A stretch of DNA of 64,000 nucleotides from Chitinophagaceae bacterium (GTDB lineage Bacteria > Bacteroidota > Bacteroidia > Chitinophagales > Chitinophagaceae), in the NCBI GenBank assembly GCA_025934485.1, contig JAICXX010000002.1:43327-107326 (forward strand), in the 5' to 3' direction. The notes beneath the pieces were generated by a model, which was not told where the DNA came from, did no database searches, and saw only the letters and a program-made list of their open reading frames with translations. Both the position numbers and the translations under genes were made by a program. Positions 1-8,920 of the stretch are shown one piece after another (position 1 is the stretch's first letter; the number at the start of each line of letters is the position of its first letter).

Positions 1-698
1 ACAACTGTGAAATAGGATAATTGCTGCAGGGCATTGTAGCGAAAAAAACCATTTGGTTCGGCCGGCCAGTGAAATGTGGCATAATGAACAAACACGCTCC
101 ATGCATCGGGAAGGACCGACCAGGAGGTGGGCACCAGCCGCCGCCAATGATCCGTTGCCAGCAGTAAGACGATAAATATGACCCCGTTCAAAATAAAGAA
201 AGGGACGGTGATAAAATGCCAGCATCGTGCAATCCCTACCGAGTGCCGGAACCCCGGCAGACCCAGCACCGGGCTGATATACCGGGCGTCATCCTTGGCC
301 GTATATACCCGGTCCCGCGGCACCTTATGGGGCGTGAACCGGATCCATTCCGAATCAGGACTGCAGCCGTTGTTCCAATATAGGCGCGGATGGTCGGCGA
401 GGATCGATAACCCACTCCGCATGATCAACGAAAGGAAAAAGAAATTGACCCAGTGAGAAAGCCGGACCCAGCCGGGAAAGCCATGCGGTAATTCCTTTGT
501 AGCCGTCGCCAGTACCGGGCCAACGGGTCCCGGATTAGCCGGAAGTCCACCGATCGCCAGTTGCAGCCACGCGGCACCCACCGTAGCTGCGACGAGCCCG
601 GCGAATGTCCACCAGACATATGGTTTGAGCCCGATGAAGACGCGCCTCTCAGCCGGATACTTTACGGCCTGCTCTGCCGGTGAAAACTGCGTAAACAT
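1..698 (-). CDS. Cytochrome b561-like membrane subunit, partial (C-terminus outside window)
   Basis: The frame opens with an ATG at 698 and runs off the left edge, leaving 232 residues. Hydrophobic segments lie at about residues 26-49, 82-98 and 162-181. The motif WVRLSHWVNFFF (about 77-88) carries a histidine at the start of a membrane helix, as in the cytochrome b561/Ni-hydrogenase cytochrome b family, whose members pass electrons between the quinone pool and a redox partner. Some Bacteroidota relatives are joined to a molybdopterin oxidoreductase domain; that part would lie outside the window and is only a possibility. It starts 57 bases after the stop of the NADH dehydrogenase gene in the same direction, so it is probably the last visible gene of that operon. 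Confidence 0.7.
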   Translation of the reverse strand, partial: MFTQFSPAEQAVKYPAERRVFIGLKPYVWWTFAGLVAATVGAAWLQLAIGGLPANPGPVGPVLATATKELPHGFPGWVRLSHWVNFFFLSLIMRSGLSILADHPRLYWNNGCSPDSEWIRFTPHKVPRDRVYTAKDDARYISPVLGLPGFRHSVGIARCWHFITVPFFILNGVIFIVLLLATDHWRRLVPTSWSVLPDAWSVFVHYATFHWPAEPNGFFRYNALQQLSYFTV

Positions 699-755
699 AA
701 AAAATTATCCGAGTAGTAAAGTTAAGGCAGTTTTCGATGCGAATGACCGGCATTT

Positions 756-2117
756 TTATCGCTTCAAGGTTAGTGTTAGGCCATCCGCCTCCTGATGATT
801 TTGATTTTCATTACGGGGCTTCGCCATTCCACTTCCACCGTAGCGTCTCTCGGTCGGTTTAATAATTAAGCGCAGCGAGGAGTCATAGGTGAAATATTGC
901 CATACCCAATTTATCAAGACGATAAGCCTGTTCCTGAATCCGATAAGTGAGATCAGGTGGACAAACATCCATGCAAACCAGGCAATAAAGCCCTTCAATT
1001 TTACAATTCCGATCTCCGCGACTGCCCTATGACGGCCTACTGTGGCCATCGACCCTTTATTTTTATAGCGGAAGGGGACCTGGTCATGACCGGATACGAC
1101 GCGCCCCAAGTTCGTTGCCAGGAGATTTGCCTGTTGAATGGCGACCTGTGCAACCTGGGGATGTCCTTTGGGATAATCAGGAAGCTGCATGATTGCAACA
1201 TCGCCGATAGCAAAGACATCCTTCATCCCAATCACCTCGTTGAAAACATCGACACGAATTCTTTTATTGAGCTGTAGAGCTTCCGAGGGTAGACCTTTTA
1301 TTTCCGCGCCTATTACGCCCGCGGTCCATATGACGCATCTGCTGCCGATAACGCTGCCATCGCTTAGAAGCACCCTGGCACCGTCAAATCGTTTGAGAAT
1401 TGTATCCGTCCGGACTTCTACACCTAATTTGGCCAGGTACTCTTTTACGGTTGCCCCGGATTTTTTGTCCATACCATTTAACAAGCCACTTGCCGCTTCG
1501 ATAAGAAAGATGCGCATTTTGCAGAAATTCACTTCGGTATAGTCCTTTGGCAGAATATGCGCTTTCATTTCCGCTATAGCTCCAGCCAGTTCTACGCCGG
1601 TAGGACCGCCTCCAACGATCACCACGTTAAGTAGCGCCTCTCTTGTTCCTTCGTCTTCCGCGATAATCGCTTTCTCATAGTTCTGAAGCAATGTATTTCT
1701 CAGTAACAGCGCCTCGGATACGGATTTCATCGAATACGCATTTTCCTGCAGCTGTCGATTATCGAAATAGTTGGTGATGGATCCCTGCGCGAGTACCAGG
1801 TAATCATACGAGATATCTCCGATGGAGGTATCTATAGTTTTGGATGGCTCGTGTACGGATAATACCTCGGCCACCCGGATATAAACATTTTCCTGTTTTC
1901 GGAATATTTTTCGCAGGGGAAAACTGATGCTGCCTGGATCCAGTCCGCCGGTAACCAGCTGGTACAGCAGCGGCTGAGACTGGTGATAGTTGTTCTTGTC
2001 CAGGAAGATTACCTGAAATCGTGTCGGGGTTAATTTTCTGGCGAGGGATAATCCTGCGAAACCTGCGCCTATGATAACGACCCGCTTCTGATCTGGTTTG
2101 AGATCCGGCCAGTCCAT
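756..2117 (-). CDS. Type II NADH dehydrogenase-like FAD/NAD oxidoreductase
   Basis: This 453-residue protein has the two Rossmann folds of NDH-2. The FAD loop is VVIIGAGFAGLSLARKL near residue 13 and the NAD loop is VVIVGGGPTGVELAG near residue 165. The C-terminal third has a hydrophobic stretch (GFIAWFAWMFVHLISLIGF), the usual monotopic membrane anchor. NDH-2 enzymes oxidise NADH and reduce quinone without pumping protons. The gene begins 6 bases after the hemerythrin-fusion gene, so the two are co-transcribed. In this operon it probably keeps the quinone pool reduced when complex I or haem oxidases are poisoned, for example by nitric oxide; that role is inference. Confidence 0.88.
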   Translation of the reverse strand: MDWPDLKPDQKRVVIIGAGFAGLSLARKLTPTRFQVIFLDKNNYHQSQPLLYQLVTGGLDPGSISFPLRKIFRKQENVYIRVAEVLSVHEPSKTIDTSIGDISYDYLVLAQGSITNYFDNRQLQENAYSMKSVSEALLLRNTLLQNYEKAIIAEDEGTREALLNVVIVGGGPTGVELAGAIAEMKAHILPKDYTEVNFCKMRIFLIEAASGLLNGMDKKSGATVKEYLAKLGVEVRTDTILKRFDGARVLLSDGSVIGSRCVIWTAGVIGAEIKGLPSEALQLNKRIRVDVFNEVIGMKDVFAIGDVAIMQLPDYPKGHPQVAQVAIQQANLLATNLGRVVSGHDQVPFRYKNKGSMATVGRHRAVAEIGIVKLKGFIAWFAWMFVHLISLIGFRNRLIVLINWVWQYFTYDSSLRLIIKPTERRYGGSGMAKPRNENQNHQEADGLTLTLKR

Positions 2118-2123
2118 AAAACA

Positions 2124-2930
2124 TTATTTAAGGGTCCAAAAATGATCATTCCAGTTGTTGTCCACATCCAGCTGCTTTTCCGAGCCAATTCGTTCTAAAG
2201 CTGATAATTGGGCCCCGGTTAGAACTTTTTGCAGATGGTTAAACAGCGTTCTTTCTTCAAATCGGATATGCCGGTCGAGCGTATCGGCAAAAGCCGCCAG
2301 CAAATCTTTGTTTGAGCTATCCCTGGTGATCAGCTCAACGAGCTCATAGATCTTTCTGTGATCGCCCAATGCCTTGGCCCGGACAAAGTCCCCTTCGGGT
2401 AGTTGAGAGAATAAGTCCGCTTCTTCCTTCCTGAAATGAGGTGCCAAATCCTGTTGAAAGAGATAAAGCAGATAACTGCTTATCCGTTCTCCGGATATAG
2501 CTGATTCCAGGCCTCGTCTTATTTTCCAGGCCAGTAATAACCCGAAGTGGTGATCTCGGGAGAATGCAACAAGCGCGGGATGTCGTTTGATGGGCAGTTT
2601 TTTGTCTTCGGTTTTACGGGTCAGCTTCTCAACAAGCCTGGAACCGGTGTCTTCGGCATAAATCCCATAGGCGTTCACAACAAAGCCCTTTATCCCAAAT
2701 TTATCGGAAGAAATTGCGAATAAGATCATCTCGTCATCAGGGTCGGTCTGGCCCTCAAATCTGAGTATATCGTCGATTTGAAACTCTTCCGGAGAAAGTG
2801 TCGCGGAGGTGCTGCTGCATATAAGGCAGTTGTCTCCAGGAAGGATAGAAAAGTCCTGGGTATAACCTCTAGCCCTGAGCTGGTCGAGCGCATCAACAAG
2901 TGTATCGCAGTCCGTTAATAGATTTTCCAT
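2124..2930 (-). CDS. Hemerythrin (HHE) protein fused to a small Bacteroidota N-terminal domain
   Basis: The 268 residues fall into two parts. Residues 1 to about 95 (LVDALDQLRARGYTQDF, then ILRFEGQTDPDDEMILFAIS and GIKGFVVNAYGIYA) look like the short stand-alone Bacteroidota proteins often named 'phosphoribosylpyrophosphate synthetase', a name with no visible PRPP-synthase motif behind it. Residues about 115-255 form a hemerythrin HHE bundle with iron-ligand candidates at H127/H128, H165 with E169/E170 (HFRKEE), and the HIRFEER motif near residue 220. HHE bundles hold a di-iron centre that binds O2 or NO. The gene lies between the RIC-like and NDH-2 genes. The fusion itself is unusual; the function of the N-terminal part is unknown. 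Confidence 0.8.
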   Translation of the reverse strand: MENLLTDCDTLVDALDQLRARGYTQDFSILPGDNCLICSSTSATLSPEEFQIDDILRFEGQTDPDDEMILFAISSDKFGIKGFVVNAYGIYAEDTGSRLVEKLTRKTEDKKLPIKRHPALVAFSRDHHFGLLLAWKIRRGLESAISGERISSYLLYLFQQDLAPHFRKEEADLFSQLPEGDFVRAKALGDHRKIYELVELITRDSSNKDLLAAFADTLDRHIRFEERTLFNHLQKVLTGAQLSALERIGSEKQLDVDNNWNDHFWTLK

Positions 2931-2951
2931 GATAAATATTTTGTTTGTTAA

Positions 2952-3644
2952 CTAATTATTGTGGTCTTTCTCGAGTTGTAGTTTCTTTGGAAAAAGAATG
3001 TCATTCTCAAGATGAATGTGAATATGAAGGTCATTCTCAAATTCCGCCAGCATTTTGTAGAACACGGAGTATGTGGCACAGGCATCTTTTGGCAGCGCGT
3101 AATCGTTGCATAAGTGCACTATCTCATGGATCAATCCTGCCATCGACTCGTGCTCCATTTCCATAACATTTACCGGCTGGTGCATGGTCTGGAAACACCT
3201 CTGGCGCGGGCCGCCCTTACCGGCCTTTACGAGCTCCTTTATGTAGGGGAATAATATACCTTCTTCCTTTGCCATATGCTCTGTCAATTCCGAGCTAAAC
3301 TCATCTGCCAGGCGCTTTATTATCCTTAGTTCCGGATGATCTTCGCCATGGACCCGATTTAGCTTCCAGGCATAAGCCATGATGGCCGTGAGGTTTCTCC
3401 TTATGTACGCATGATGGATATTAAAGATGTAATCTGCCAAAACATCCGCGCGCCAGTCGTTATATGGTTCAATAGCATACTTCTTGAAAATCTCCGTCTT
3501 CCTGAGCTCTTTGGTGGCGATTTGATCAATTATCGTCAGGTTCTCCCCTTCCGTCAAATAGTCAAATCCGGCGTAGATGGAAGGATGCTTTCGAGTTAGC
3601 CCGAACTCCGTGACGTTGACCGTATTTTCCGTTGCCGTTTGCAT
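2952..3644 (-). CDS. RIC/ScdA/YtfE-like di-iron protein, Fe-S cluster repair
   Basis: A 230-residue protein whose C-terminal four-helix bundle has the hemerythrin pattern: HH at 77-78, ELTEHMAKEEGILFPYI (about 117-133), MEMEHESMAG, and HIHIHLENDILFPKK near the end. The N-terminus (RKHPSIYAGFDYLTEGENL) recalls a DUF2249 start, followed by EIFKKYAI, which is only the opening of the DUF542 domain; the Cys-containing part of DUF542 is absent. Family members repair Fe-S clusters damaged by nitric oxide or peroxide. It is the first gene of the leftward operon. A good -7 box and a perfect inverted repeat lie just upstream. Confidence 0.8.
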   Translation of the reverse strand: MQTATENTVNVTEFGLTRKHPSIYAGFDYLTEGENLTIIDQIATKELRKTEIFKKYAIEPYNDWRADVLADYIFNIHHAYIRRNLTAIMAYAWKLNRVHGEDHPELRIIKRLADEFSSELTEHMAKEEGILFPYIKELVKAGKGGPRQRCFQTMHQPVNVMEMEHESMAGLIHEIVHLCNDYALPKDACATYSVFYKMLAEFENDLHIHIHLENDILFPKKLQLEKDHNN

Positions 3645-3677
3645 ATCCCTTGTAGTCCTGGTGTGGAGTTGTTAGCA

Positions 3678-3685
3678 CAAAGATA
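3678..3685 (-). promoter_or_regulatory. Bacteroidota -7 box (TATCTTTG) for the RIC-like operon
   Basis: Read on the minus strand this is an exact TAnnTTTG match, 33 bases before the ATG at 3644. No clear TTTG -33 box stands 19-21 bases upstream. The inverted repeat at 3699-3724 occupies that place instead, as expected of an activator-dependent or repressible promoter. Confidence 0.55.
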
Positions 3686-3698
3686 GGGAAGAATTTGT

Positions 3699-3724
3699 AA
3701 TAAAAGTATTAGAATACTTTTATT
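3699..3724. promoter_or_regulatory. Perfect 12-bp inverted repeat, likely operator
   Basis: The left arm AATAAAAGTATT (3699-3710) and right arm AATACTTTTATT (3713-3724) are exact reverse complements with a 2-base spacer. It sits between two divergent -7 boxes (3678-3685 minus, 3730-3737 plus), centred about 30 bases from the first and 22 from the second. No T-run typical of a terminator ends either arm beyond the symmetric AT flank. Size and symmetry suit a dimeric regulator such as a Crp/Fnr-type or Rrf2-type NO or redox sensor; the regulator is not encoded in the window. Confidence 0.6.
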
Positions 3725-3729
3725 TTTTG

Positions 3730-3737
3730 TAAGTTTG
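3730..3737 (+). promoter_or_regulatory. Bacteroidota -7 box (TAAGTTTG) for transketolase
   Basis: Exact TAnnTTTG match 60 bases before the ATG at 3798. It overlaps the in-frame TTG at 3735, which argues against that TTG being the start codon. The inverted repeat at 3699-3724 lies directly upstream. Confidence 0.5.
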
Positions 3738-3797
3738 TATGGCGAACTCCGCGGCTATCGGCGGCATATCGCATTTAATTCATTAAAAGCTATATAT

Positions 3798-5684
3798 ATG
3801 CAAGGCGTATTGAATTCGGGATACGAGGTTGCTGCATCCCTAAGAGAAAAAGCAGCCCTGATACGTAAATGGTGCCTGATCTCGACTACCGAGGTCGGAT
3901 CGGGGCACCCTACCTCTTGTCTATCAGCGGCAGACCTGACAACCGTTCTCTTCGGCAAGTATTTCAGCTACGATATAGAGCATCCGCTAAATCTCTATAA
4001 TGATCGCTTCGTTTTATCGAAAGGACATGCGGCGCCCCTGCTATATGCTTTGTTCGGCGTAGCGGGCGCTTACCCGTTGAACGAACTTAAGACATTGCGG
4101 AAATTCGGCAGCCGGTTTCAGGGTCACCCGGTACCCAGGTTTGAGTTTAGCGAGGCCGCCACGGGCTCTCTGGGCCAGGGACTATCGGTGGGAGCGGGGC
4201 TGGCGCTGGTGGCCAAAAGGGAAAAGTTGCCCTCGAAAACCTATGTGCTCTTGGGCGATGGAGAGTTGGCGGAGGGACAAATTTGGGAAGCGGCCAACTT
4301 TGCCGCCTATCATCAATTAGATAACCTCATTGCCATTGCGGATATCAACCGCCTGGCGCAAAGCGGAGAAACGATGTTCGGTCATCATTTGGATAAGTAT
4401 GCAGATCGCTTCCGTGCATTCGGTTTTGAGGTCATTACGATCGATGGTCACCGTCTTGAAGAATGCGATCACGCATTGGAACAGGCTGTATACAATAAAA
4501 GTGGAAGACCGGTCGCCATTATCATGAAAACCATAAAGGGAAAAGGTATTTCTTTTTTGGAAGACAAGGAAGGTTGGCATGGGAAAGCCTTGAATCGGGA
4601 ACAATTACAACTTGCATTGGCTGAGTTGGGCGAAACAGATGACCGCGTCCGGTTCACACTAAAAAGACGCCAGGGCTTCGCAGTGACAAAGGAAGTACAC
4701 CCCGCCGTCAATATCGACAGGGCATTCCAAAAGGGAAACGAATACGGGCTCCGGGAGGTTTTCGGGCAGGCGCTCGCCGGGTTGGGAAAACAACAGCCGA
4801 ACGTATACGCGCTGGATGCCGACGTCAAGAACTCGACATTCACGCAAGACTTTGCATTTCAAATCCCCGAGCGGTTCGTAGAGTGTTATATAGCAGAGCA
4901 AAACATGGTATCCGCAGCCGTAGGCTTATCCCGGTTGGGCAAAATACCTTTTGTCTGTACATTCGCCGCTTTTTTTACCCGGGCTGCTGACCAGATCCGG
5001 ATGGCAAGAGTATCCGGGGGAAATATTAAATTTGTGGGCAGCCACGTCGGTGTTTCTATCGGCGAAGACGGTCCTTCCCAAATGGCCCTGGAAGATATTG
5101 CATTGTTTGGCGCAGTGCCTGACTGCGTTATTTTTCAGCCCGCGGACGCAGTTGCAACAGTTCAGTTAATGTCTTTAATGATTCAGCATCAGGGGTTTGC
5201 ATATATGCGTATACTTCGCCCAAAGACAAAGGTGTTGTATGCCAATGATGAGAGATTTCATATTGGTGGGTCGAAGGTATTGCGACATTCCGATGGCGAT
5301 TTGCTCACGATCGCCGCTACCGGGATCACCGTATTTGAAGCCTTGTCCGCCGCAGATCAATTGAGGGACCAGGGTATATTCGTCCGGGTGGTGGATTGTT
5401 ATTCCATTAGCCCCATCGATAAGAAGACACTGGCAGCCTGTCTCCAGAAGACTCGAAATCCGTTCCTGATCACCGTTGAGGATCATTTTGTGCATGGGGG
5501 AATGGGGGATTTCGCCGCTGCGGCCCTTTCTGATATGGGAATGCCTATTCGCATAGAGAAAATGGCGGTATCGAAGATCTCGCAATCGGGAAAGATGGAA
5601 CAGCTATTGGATGATGCCCGCATCAGTGCCGCGCATTTGGTGGCCAGAGTGAAAGACCTATTATCAAGGAACGGCAAAGAATAG
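3798..5684 (+). CDS. Transketolase (single chain)
   Basis: Transketolase moves two-carbon ketol units between sugar phosphates in the pentose phosphate pathway, using thiamine diphosphate. The N-terminal half shows GSGHPTSCLSAADL, the GHAAPLLYAL segment, ATGSLGQGLSVGAGLA and the ThDP/metal motif GDGELAEGQIWEAANF followed by IADINRLAQSG. The second half has the catalytic-glutamate segment AEQNMVSAAVGLSR and the C-terminal domain. At about 628 residues it is of the shorter transketolase type. I chose the ATG at 3798; the frame is open back to a TTG at 3735, but that lies inside a probable promoter. It is divergent from the RIC operon, with the operator-like repeat between them, so it may belong to the same regulon and supply NADPH by sugar recycling. 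Confidence 0.93.
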   Translation: MQGVLNSGYEVAASLREKAALIRKWCLISTTEVGSGHPTSCLSAADLTTVLFGKYFSYDIEHPLNLYNDRFVLSKGHAAPLLYALFGVAGAYPLNELKTLRKFGSRFQGHPVPRFEFSEAATGSLGQGLSVGAGLALVAKREKLPSKTYVLLGDGELAEGQIWEAANFAAYHQLDNLIAIADINRLAQSGETMFGHHLDKYADRFRAFGFEVITIDGHRLEECDHALEQAVYNKSGRPVAIIMKTIKGKGISFLEDKEGWHGKALNREQLQLALAELGETDDRVRFTLKRRQGFAVTKEVHPAVNIDRAFQKGNEYGLREVFGQALAGLGKQQPNVYALDADVKNSTFTQDFAFQIPERFVECYIAEQNMVSAAVGLSRLGKIPFVCTFAAFFTRAADQIRMARVSGGNIKFVGSHVGVSIGEDGPSQMALEDIALFGAVPDCVIFQPADAVATVQLMSLMIQHQGFAYMRILRPKTKVLYANDERFHIGGSKVLRHSDGDLLTIAATGITVFEALSAADQLRDQGIFVRVVDCYSISPIDKKTLAACLQKTRNPFLITVEDHFVHGGMGDFAAAALSDMGMPIRIEKMAVSKISQSGKMEQLLDDARISAAHLVARVKDLLSRNGKE

Positions 5685-5725
5685 TGGGAATGTAATTGCC
5701 GAATAAAAACCAGGAGGGTAATCAT

Positions 5726-6070
5726 ATGGAACTAAACATTAAAAGGGTCTACGAGAAGCCGGCCAAAGAGGACGGAACGCGTATTCTTGTGGACCGCCTA
5801 TGGCCGCGGGGTCTTACGAAGGAGAAGGCCCACATTGATTTGTGGTTAAAGGAGATTGCTCCGAGTACGGAACTCAGGAAATGGTTTGGGCATAACCCTG
5901 CCAGGTGGGACGAATTTAAAAAGAGATACCGGGTGGAGTTAAAAACGAATAAGGAGCAGGTTTCGTTGCTGAAGGAAGAGCAACAAAAAGGAGTTGTCAC
6001 ATTGGTTTATGGCGCCAAAGACGAGGAACACAATGAGGCCCTTGTTCTCAAAGAATGGCTTGACCATTGA
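5726..6070 (+). CDS. DUF488 family protein (YeaO-like)
   Basis: A 114-residue cytoplasmic protein with the DUF488/YeaO signature: the start [20 protein letters not shown], then [20 protein letters not shown], then [20 protein letters not shown], and a final [18 protein letters not shown]. The function of the family is not established. The ATG at 5726 is preceded by a strong Shine-Dalgarno-like AGGAGGG at 5712-5718, rare in this window and decisive for the start. It follows transketolase by 41 bases and precedes aconitase by 41, so it is probably in the same transcript. Confidence 0.85.
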   Translation: MELNIKRVYEKPAKEDGTRILVDRLWPRGLTKEKAHIDLWLKEIAPSTELRKWFGHNPARWDEFKKRYRVELKTNKEQVSLLKEEQQKGVVTLVYGAKDEEHNEALVLKEWLDH

Positions 6071-6111
6071 GTTTTGCTGCTAACAACCACGATTGCTTAA
6101 AAATATAATTT

Positions 6112-8889
6112 ATGTCGAAAGATCCTTACCAGGTCAAAAGGCTGCTAACCACAAAAAACGGCACTTTCACCTACTTCAGCCTCGAAGAGCTTGCCAATAA
6201 GGGACATGATATTGCTAAATTGCCTTTTTCCATCCGGATTCTGCTGGAGAATGCACTGCGAAATTTTGATGATTTCGCTATAACCCATGACAATATAGAA
6301 ACCATTCTCCAATGGAAACCCGCCGGCTCGGATAAGGATATCCCATTTAAACCTGCCCGGGTATTAATGCAGGATTTTACCGGTGTTCCGGCTGTCGTGG
6401 ATATTGCGTCACTCCGGGCGGAAATAGCAAGGAAGGGGAAAAATCCTGATCGGATAAGTCCGTTAATACCGGTTGATCTCATAATCGATCACTCTGTACA
6501 GGTGGATTATTTTGGAACGGAGTATTCTTATGTTCGCAACATGGACGAAGAGTATAAGCGCAACCGGGAGCGCTACAAGTTTTTAAAATGGGCTCAACAT
6601 TCACTTAATAATTTTAGCGTGGTTCCCCCGGGTATGGGCATTTGTCACCAGGTGAACCTGGAATATTTATCTAAGGGTGTAATTGAGAGAAATGGAGAAA
6701 TATTTCCTGATACATTGGTGGGGACAGATAGCCATACACCCATGGTAAATGGGATAGGCGTTGTAGCCTGGGGTGTCGGGGGTATTGAAGCAGAAGCTGC
6801 TTTGCTTGGTCAACCCATCTATTTTATAATGCCTGAAGTTATCGGCTTGAAACTTACAGGCAAATTGCCCTTGGGTTCCACTGCCACAGATTTGGTATTG
6901 ACGATTGCCGAGCTCTTACGGAAATATGGGGTCGTTGGAAAATTTGTAGAAGTGTTTGGTTCGGGTCTTGATCATCTTACTGTTCCGGACCGTGCTACTA
7001 TCGGGAATATGTCCCCGGAATTTGGGTGCACGATTACCTATTTCCCGTTCGATGACAAGACCCTGGAATATATGCGCAGGAGCAACCGGTTCGAAGAACA
7101 GGTAAGACTATTGGAAGATTACTGCAAGGCCAATATGTTGTGGAGGACCGGGAATGAAAATATTAATTATACCGATATTGTCGAATTGGACCTCTCGTCG
7201 ATAGAGCCTACGGTCGCCGGCCCCAAACGGCCGCAGGATAAAATCTTATTAAAGGAGTTTAAGGCAAAATTTATCGGGCTGTTAGATCAAACGTTTGGGC
7301 GTAAATACAAAGAAGTAAAACAATTAGGTAATTGGATGGCGGAAGGAGGTAGTCAACCTAACAAGCAAGCTGCATCTGAACCTGCACCACCGGCGGAAAT
7401 AGAAGAAACTGTCGTGAACGGGATGAAGAATGTTTGGGTAACTTCCGAAAAAGAAAGTTTTATGCTTTCTGATGGTGCGGTTGCTATTGCCGCCATTACT
7501 TCCTGTACCAATACCTCCAATCCGTTTGTTATGCTCGGGGCAGGACTGGTAGCCAGAAAAGCGAGAGAACGCGGATTGAAAGTGAAGCCATGGGTTAAGA
7601 CCTCTCTTGCCCCAGGCTCAAAAGTGGTAACGGATTATCTTGAAAAAGCCGGCCTGTTGGGTGACCTGGAGGCTATGCAATTTTATACCGTTGGGTATGG
7701 GTGCACTTCCTGTATCGGCAATTCCGGGCCGTTACCCCTGCAAGTTGCGAAAGCGATAGACGAGTACGATTTGGTGGTGGCCTCGGTACTTTCAGGCAAC
7801 CGGAATTTTGAAGCCAGGATACATCCGCAGGTAAAAATGAATTTCTTGATGTCGCCGATGCTGGTGGTGGCTTATGCTATTGCCGGCAGGGTTGACATAG
7901 ACCTCATCAATGAGCCGATAAGTTTCGATCCTAATCAGCAACCTGTTTTTCTGAAAGATATCTGGCCGGAGGATGATGAGATTAACGAAATAATGAGGCA
8001 GGTGCTTTCACCTAAAGATTTTGCAAAGAATTATGGGGAGATATTTGAAGGTAATGAAATATGGAGAAACCTTATCATTCCTGAAGATAAGTTGTATGTG
8101 TGGGATAAGAGTTCAACCTATATTAAAGAGGCCCCGTTTTTCCATGACATCTCTGTAAACGCCGGATCATTGAAGGACATCTTTAACGCAAGAGCTCTAT
8201 TAGTATTGGGCGACAGTATCACCACGGATCATATTTCCCCGGCGGGGCAGTTTAATCAATTTTCATCTGCAGGGGAGTATTTAATCAGCAAAGGTGTGAA
8301 AAAAGAGAACTTCAACTCGTACGGCTCAAGACGGGGGAATGACGAAGTAATGGTACGAGGCACTTTTGCCAATGTACGTATCAAAAATAAGCTGGTACAA
8401 AAAGAAGGAGGCTATACAAGATATTTACCCACGGGCGAGGAAATGTCCGTCTATGACGCTTCAATAAAGTACAAGCAGGCCCAAATGCCTTTGATCATAT
8501 TGGCGGGAAAGGAATATGGTAGCGGTTCATCAAGAGATTGGGCCGCAAAAGGTACATTCCTGTTGGGTGTTAAAGCAATACTCGCAGAAAGTTATGAACG
8601 CATACACCGGAGTAATTTGGTGGGGATGGGTGTCTTACCCCTTCAATATGTGAATGGTGATAGCGCTGAAAAATTAGGGCTATCCGGAAAAGAAATATTT
8701 TCCATCGCAGGTATTGCCCGCGACATGAAGCCCTTAAAGCAAGTGCAGATCGTTGCTAAAGACGAGACGGGCGGAGAGATCAAATTCAAGGTGATTGCCC
8801 GGTTAGATTCAAAAATCGAAATCGAGTATTATCGACATGGGGGGATATTACAATATGTATTGAGGCAATTCCTGGAGAAAGGCAATTAA
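6112..8889 (+). CDS. acnA: Aconitate hydratase AcnA
   Basis: A 925-residue AcnA/IRP-type aconitase that interconverts citrate and isocitrate in the TCA cycle. The [4Fe-4S] ligands are visible as SCTNTSNP (near residue 464) and GCTSCIGNSGPL (near 532). Substrate and swivel-domain motifs include GTDSHTPMVNGIG, LGDSITTDHISPAG, YGSRRGNDEVM and AGKEYGSGSSRDWAAKG. Length is normal for the family. The labile cluster of aconitase is a classic target of NO and superoxide, which fits its place next to the RIC/hemerythrin genes. A flexible linker rich in Ala, Pro and Glu sits near residues 420-432. Confidence 0.96.
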   Translation: MSKDPYQVKRLLTTKNGTFTYFSLEELANKGHDIAKLPFSIRILLENALRNFDDFAITHDNIETILQWKPAGSDKDIPFKPARVLMQDFTGVPAVVDIASLRAEIARKGKNPDRISPLIPVDLIIDHSVQVDYFGTEYSYVRNMDEEYKRNRERYKFLKWAQHSLNNFSVVPPGMGICHQVNLEYLSKGVIERNGEIFPDTLVGTDSHTPMVNGIGVVAWGVGGIEAEAALLGQPIYFIMPEVIGLKLTGKLPLGSTATDLVLTIAELLRKYGVVGKFVEVFGSGLDHLTVPDRATIGNMSPEFGCTITYFPFDDKTLEYMRRSNRFEEQVRLLEDYCKANMLWRTGNENINYTDIVELDLSSIEPTVAGPKRPQDKILLKEFKAKFIGLLDQTFGRKYKEVKQLGNWMAEGGSQPNKQAASEPAPPAEIEETVVNGMKNVWVTSEKESFMLSDGAVAIAAITSCTNTSNPFVMLGAGLVARKARERGLKVKPWVKTSLAPGSKVVTDYLEKAGLLGDLEAMQFYTVGYGCTSCIGNSGPLPLQVAKAIDEYDLVVASVLSGNRNFEARIHPQVKMNFLMSPMLVVAYAIAGRVDIDLINEPISFDPNQQPVFLKDIWPEDDEINEIMRQVLSPKDFAKNYGEIFEGNEIWRNLIIPEDKLYVWDKSSTYIKEAPFFHDISVNAGSLKDIFNARALLVLGDSITTDHISPAGQFNQFSSAGEYLISKGVKKENFNSYGSRRGNDEVMVRGTFANVRIKNKLVQKEGGYTRYLPTGEEMSVYDASIKYKQAQMPLIILAGKEYGSGSSRDWAAKGTFLLGVKAILAESYERIHRSNLVGMGVLPLQYVNGDSAEKLGLSGKEIFSIAGIARDMKPLKQVQIVAKDETGGEIKFKVIARLDSKIEIEYYRHGGILQYVLRQFLEKGN

Positions 8890-8920
8890 TGATTTCATAA
8901 ATAATTATAAACTATCAGTC

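Noticed and set aside
3735..3797. Extension of transketolase to a TTG start
   Set aside because: The TTG lies inside the TAAGTTTG promoter box, and the added residues do not resemble a transketolase N-terminus.
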